Shown piece after piece: positions 6,925 through 7,798 of a stretch of DNA of 7,798 bases. Origin of the DNA: an uncultured Clostridia bacterium (GTDB taxonomy: Bacteria > Bacillota > Clostridia > Oscillospirales > CAG-272); assembly GCA_937884385.1 (NCBI GenBank), contig CALGCW010000106.1, positions 1 to 7,798 of the forward strand, in the 5' to 3' direction. Each line of letters opens with the position of its first letter. The first letter of the stretch is position 1. The translations under genes were made by a program, and so were the position numbers. The notes below the pieces were generated by a model. That model did no database searches and had not been told where the DNA came from. It worked only from the letters and a program-made list of their open reading frames with translations.

Positions 6925-6970
6925 TAGAAATATATGCAAATATAACAAAATTATGGCTTTTTTTCGCACA

Positions 6971-7044
6971 AAATAGTGAAAATTGTATTTGCGCCTTAAA
7001 GTTATCTCGCTTTATTTTATTAATATCTTGACAAATAGTGAAAA
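6971..7044 (+). repeat. 12-bp direct repeat in divergent promoter region
   Basis: AAATAGTGAAAA occurs at 6971-6982 and again at 7033-7044, 62 bp apart, which is close to six helical turns. The second copy overlaps the last base of the -35 box and most of the spacer of the promoter of the gene at 7099. It could be a regulator site, or chance in A-rich DNA. Confidence 0.4.
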
Positions 7045-7056
7045 ATAAGGTAAAAT
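7028..7056 (+). promoter_or_regulatory. sigma-A promoter of the small exported-protein gene
   Basis: A perfect -35 TTGACA (7028-7033), a 17-bp spacer and TAAAAT (7051-7056) lie about 40 bp before the start at 7099. It is divergent from the DUF2752 promoter about 100 bp away. The spacer holds the second copy of a 12-bp direct repeat (6971-6982 and 7033-7044). Confidence 0.8.
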
Positions 7057-7098
7057 CATTATGTAAGTAAATCTTGATTTAAAGGAGTGACTTGATAT

Positions 7099-7479
7099 AT
7101 GAAGAAATTTTTATCATTTTTGCTTGTTATGACATTTGTTTTCAGCGCATTCGCTGCTTGCCCCGTTTTTGCGGCAGGTGAGGCTGAGTCTGCTTCCCCT
7201 TCCCTCGATCTTAGCGATATCAAGGGAACGCTCTCGTCTTTAAAGGATAAGCTTTTCGGCTTTGTCAAGGACATTATCGCAAAGATAATGAGCAATGAAA
7301 CGTACAAAAATATCGCAACAGCTATAGGTGCAGTCCTTGCATTCATCTTTCTTCCCATCATCATCGGCCTTATTATCGTAGCATACGTTGCAATAGGTGC
7401 AATGGTTCTCGTTGCAGGTGCTCTCGTGGCTGTCGTTGAGATATTCGTATCAATATTCTCCGGTTTTATTCCCCTTTGA
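7099..7479 (+). CDS. small exported, highly hydrophobic protein of unknown family
   Basis: I do not recognise this 126-residue protein. It begins with a clear signal sequence (Lys2-Lys3, hydrophobic 4-20). Cleavage is plausible after Ala26 (PVFAA then GEAES). Alternatively FAAC (18-21) resembles a weak lipobox that would make Cys21 a lipid anchor. A short acidic/Ser region (27-39) precedes an amphipathic helix-like stretch (about 40-68, Lys alternating with Leu/Ile/Phe). Residues 72-123 are almost wholly hydrophobic, enough for two membrane segments, with Glu114 buried in the second and a Phe-Ile-Pro-Leu end. The ATG follows AAAGGAG (7081-7087) at 11 nt; a consensus promoter and a terminator frame it as a single-gene transcript, which argues that it is real. 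A membrane-active peptide, a small envelope protein, or a poorly conserved lineage-specific protein are all possible. No partner, immunity or transporter gene is adjacent. Confidence 0.82.
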   Translation: MKKFLSFLLVMTFVFSAFAACPVFAAGEAESASPSLDLSDIKGTLSSLKDKLFGFVKDIIAKIMSNETYKNIATAIGAVLAFIFLPIIIGLIIVAYVAIGAMVLVAGALVAVVEIFVSIFSGFIPL

Positions 7480-7490
7480 TCATTAGACTT

Positions 7491-7523
7491 AGCATTCGAC
7501 CCAAAAGGTCGGATGCTTTTTTT
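7491..7523 (+). terminator. intrinsic terminator of the small exported-protein gene
   Basis: Arms AGCATTCGACC (7491-7501) and GGTCGGATGCT (7507-7517) pair with one T-G wobble around CAAAA and run into T7 (7517-7523). It lies 11 nt after the stop codon. Confidence 0.92.
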
Positions 7524-7544
7524 GTTTCTGGAAATAAAGAAAAA

Positions 7545-7575
7545 CAAAAGACCAACCCAGAGGGTCGGTCTTTTG
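7545..7575. terminator. second hairpin terminator, probably for the minus strand
   Basis: The 14-nt arms 7545-7558 and 7562-7575 pair with one A/C mismatch around AGA. On the minus strand the stem ends in TTTTG and runs into TTTTTCTTT, a good U-rich tail. In the plus direction the tail is only T4. It most likely backs up the tRNA terminator at 7629-7658. The 7576-7628 interval between them has no feature I can support. Confidence 0.65.
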
Positions 7576-7628
7576 TTGGAAAACTATGAAAAAAGGTTTT
7601 TAGGAAAAAACTCACATTCTATTTCAAG

Positions 7629-7658
7629 GAAAAAGTCCAAGCTCACTTGGACTTTTTC
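7629..7658 (-). terminator. intrinsic terminator of the tRNA-Thr/tRNA-Tyr transcript
   Basis: Perfect 13-bp arms (7629-7641 and 7646-7658) with core AGTCCAAG/CTTGGACT enclose CTCA and give a T5 tail on the minus strand. The stem starts at the very next base after the encoded CCA of tRNA-Tyr (7659), so 3' maturation must remove a hairpin abutting the CCA. Confidence 0.88.
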
Positions 7659-7743
7659 TGGTGGGGGATGGTGGATTCGGACCACCGAAGTCAGTGACAA
7701 CAGATTTACAGTCTGCCCCCTTTGGCCGCTCGGGAATTCCCCC
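7659..7743 (-). tRNA. tRNA-Tyr (anticodon GUA)
   Basis: The 85-nt minus-strand gene includes an encoded CCA. The anticodon loop CTGTAAA has GTA at 7709-7707, the anticodon stem GCAGA/TCTGT is intact, and a long variable arm typical of bacterial tRNA-Tyr is present, as is the family D-arm CCCGAGCGGCCAAAGGGG. The T stem GGTGG/CCACC is perfect, but the loop reads TCCGAAT, with C where nearly all tRNAs have U55. Acceptor pairing is GGGGGA/TCCCCC with an A7-A66 mismatch at the base. It directly follows tRNA-Thr with no spacer. The plus-strand open frame across it is a shadow of the RNA gene. Identity is firm; the two deviations deserve checking. Confidence 0.95.
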
Positions 7744-7798
7744 TGGAGCTGGTGATCGGAGTCGAACCAACAACCTGCTGATTACAAATCAGCTGCTC
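7744..7798 (-). tRNA. tRNA-Thr (anticodon UGU), 5' part beyond the window
   Basis: Fifty-five nucleotides of the 3' part are visible on the minus strand. They comprise the D-stem end GAGC, anticodon stem GCTGA/TCAGC with loop TTTGTAA (TGT at 7786-7784), the variable loop AGGTT, a T arm with the canonical TTCGACT loop, the acceptor strand CACCAGC, discriminator T and encoded CCA (7746-7744). The 5' acceptor strand and D loop lie outside the window. It is the first member of a Thr-Tyr pair transcribed leftward. Confidence 0.93.

Noticed and set aside
7059..7547. 162-codon minus-strand open frame opposite the small exported gene
   Set aside because: The plus-strand frame has a promoter, ribosome binding site, signal sequence and terminator; the minus-strand frame has none of these.
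7513..7755. 80-codon plus-strand open frame ending in WWIRTTEVSDNRFTV...
   Set aside because: It is the translated antisense of the tRNA-Tyr gene plus two terminators, a well-known kind of spurious protein.

Overview
The window looks like chromosomal DNA from a low-to-moderate GC Gram-positive-type bacterium. Class Clostridia (Bacillota) is my best guess. This rests on the gene families, AGGAG-type ribosome binding sites, some TTG starts, and consensus sigma-A promoters (TTGATT or TTGACA, 17 bp, TATAAT-like) with intrinsic terminators at almost every transcript boundary. I cannot name a genus.

Layout, left to right. (1) 1-260 is a leader region with no convincing gene. It holds a perfect 11-bp inverted repeat, then the copA promoter with a 16-bp palindrome lying directly on the expected transcription start. 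(2) 261-2756 (+) encodes a Cu+-exporting P1B-ATPase with an N-terminal metal-binding domain. Its C-terminal 69 residues are a second, CopZ-like domain that has its own Shine-Dalgarno sequence and ATG. (3) A bidirectional terminator (2761-2786) separates it from a convergent minus-strand operon, trkA-trkH (5606 down to 2791), for K+ uptake. (4) Upstream of that, with its own promoter and terminator, lies a second minus-strand operon: a DUF2752 membrane protein translationally coupled (ATGA) to an MgtC/SapB-family membrane protein (6864 down to 5729). (5) A divergent plus-strand gene (7099-7479) encodes a small exported, very hydrophobic protein I do not recognise. (6) Three hairpin terminators follow, then a minus-strand tRNA pair, tRNA-Thr(UGU, cut by the window edge) and tRNA-Tyr(GUA), joined with no spacer.

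Together this is mostly an ion-homeostasis neighbourhood: copper efflux and chaperoning, potassium uptake with its NAD/ligand-sensing gate, and an MgtC-type protein linked in other bacteria to Mg2+ limitation and membrane energetics. No mobile element, CRISPR array, rRNA or recognisable riboswitch is visible. The observation most worth following is the copA/copZ junction. It is in frame, yet both other frames close within 36 bases of the same short A-run, right beside the copZ ribosome binding site. It is therefore a real fusion with an internal start, a slippage site, or a one-base sequence error splitting an ordinary copA-copZ operon. The second is the unidentified small exported protein.
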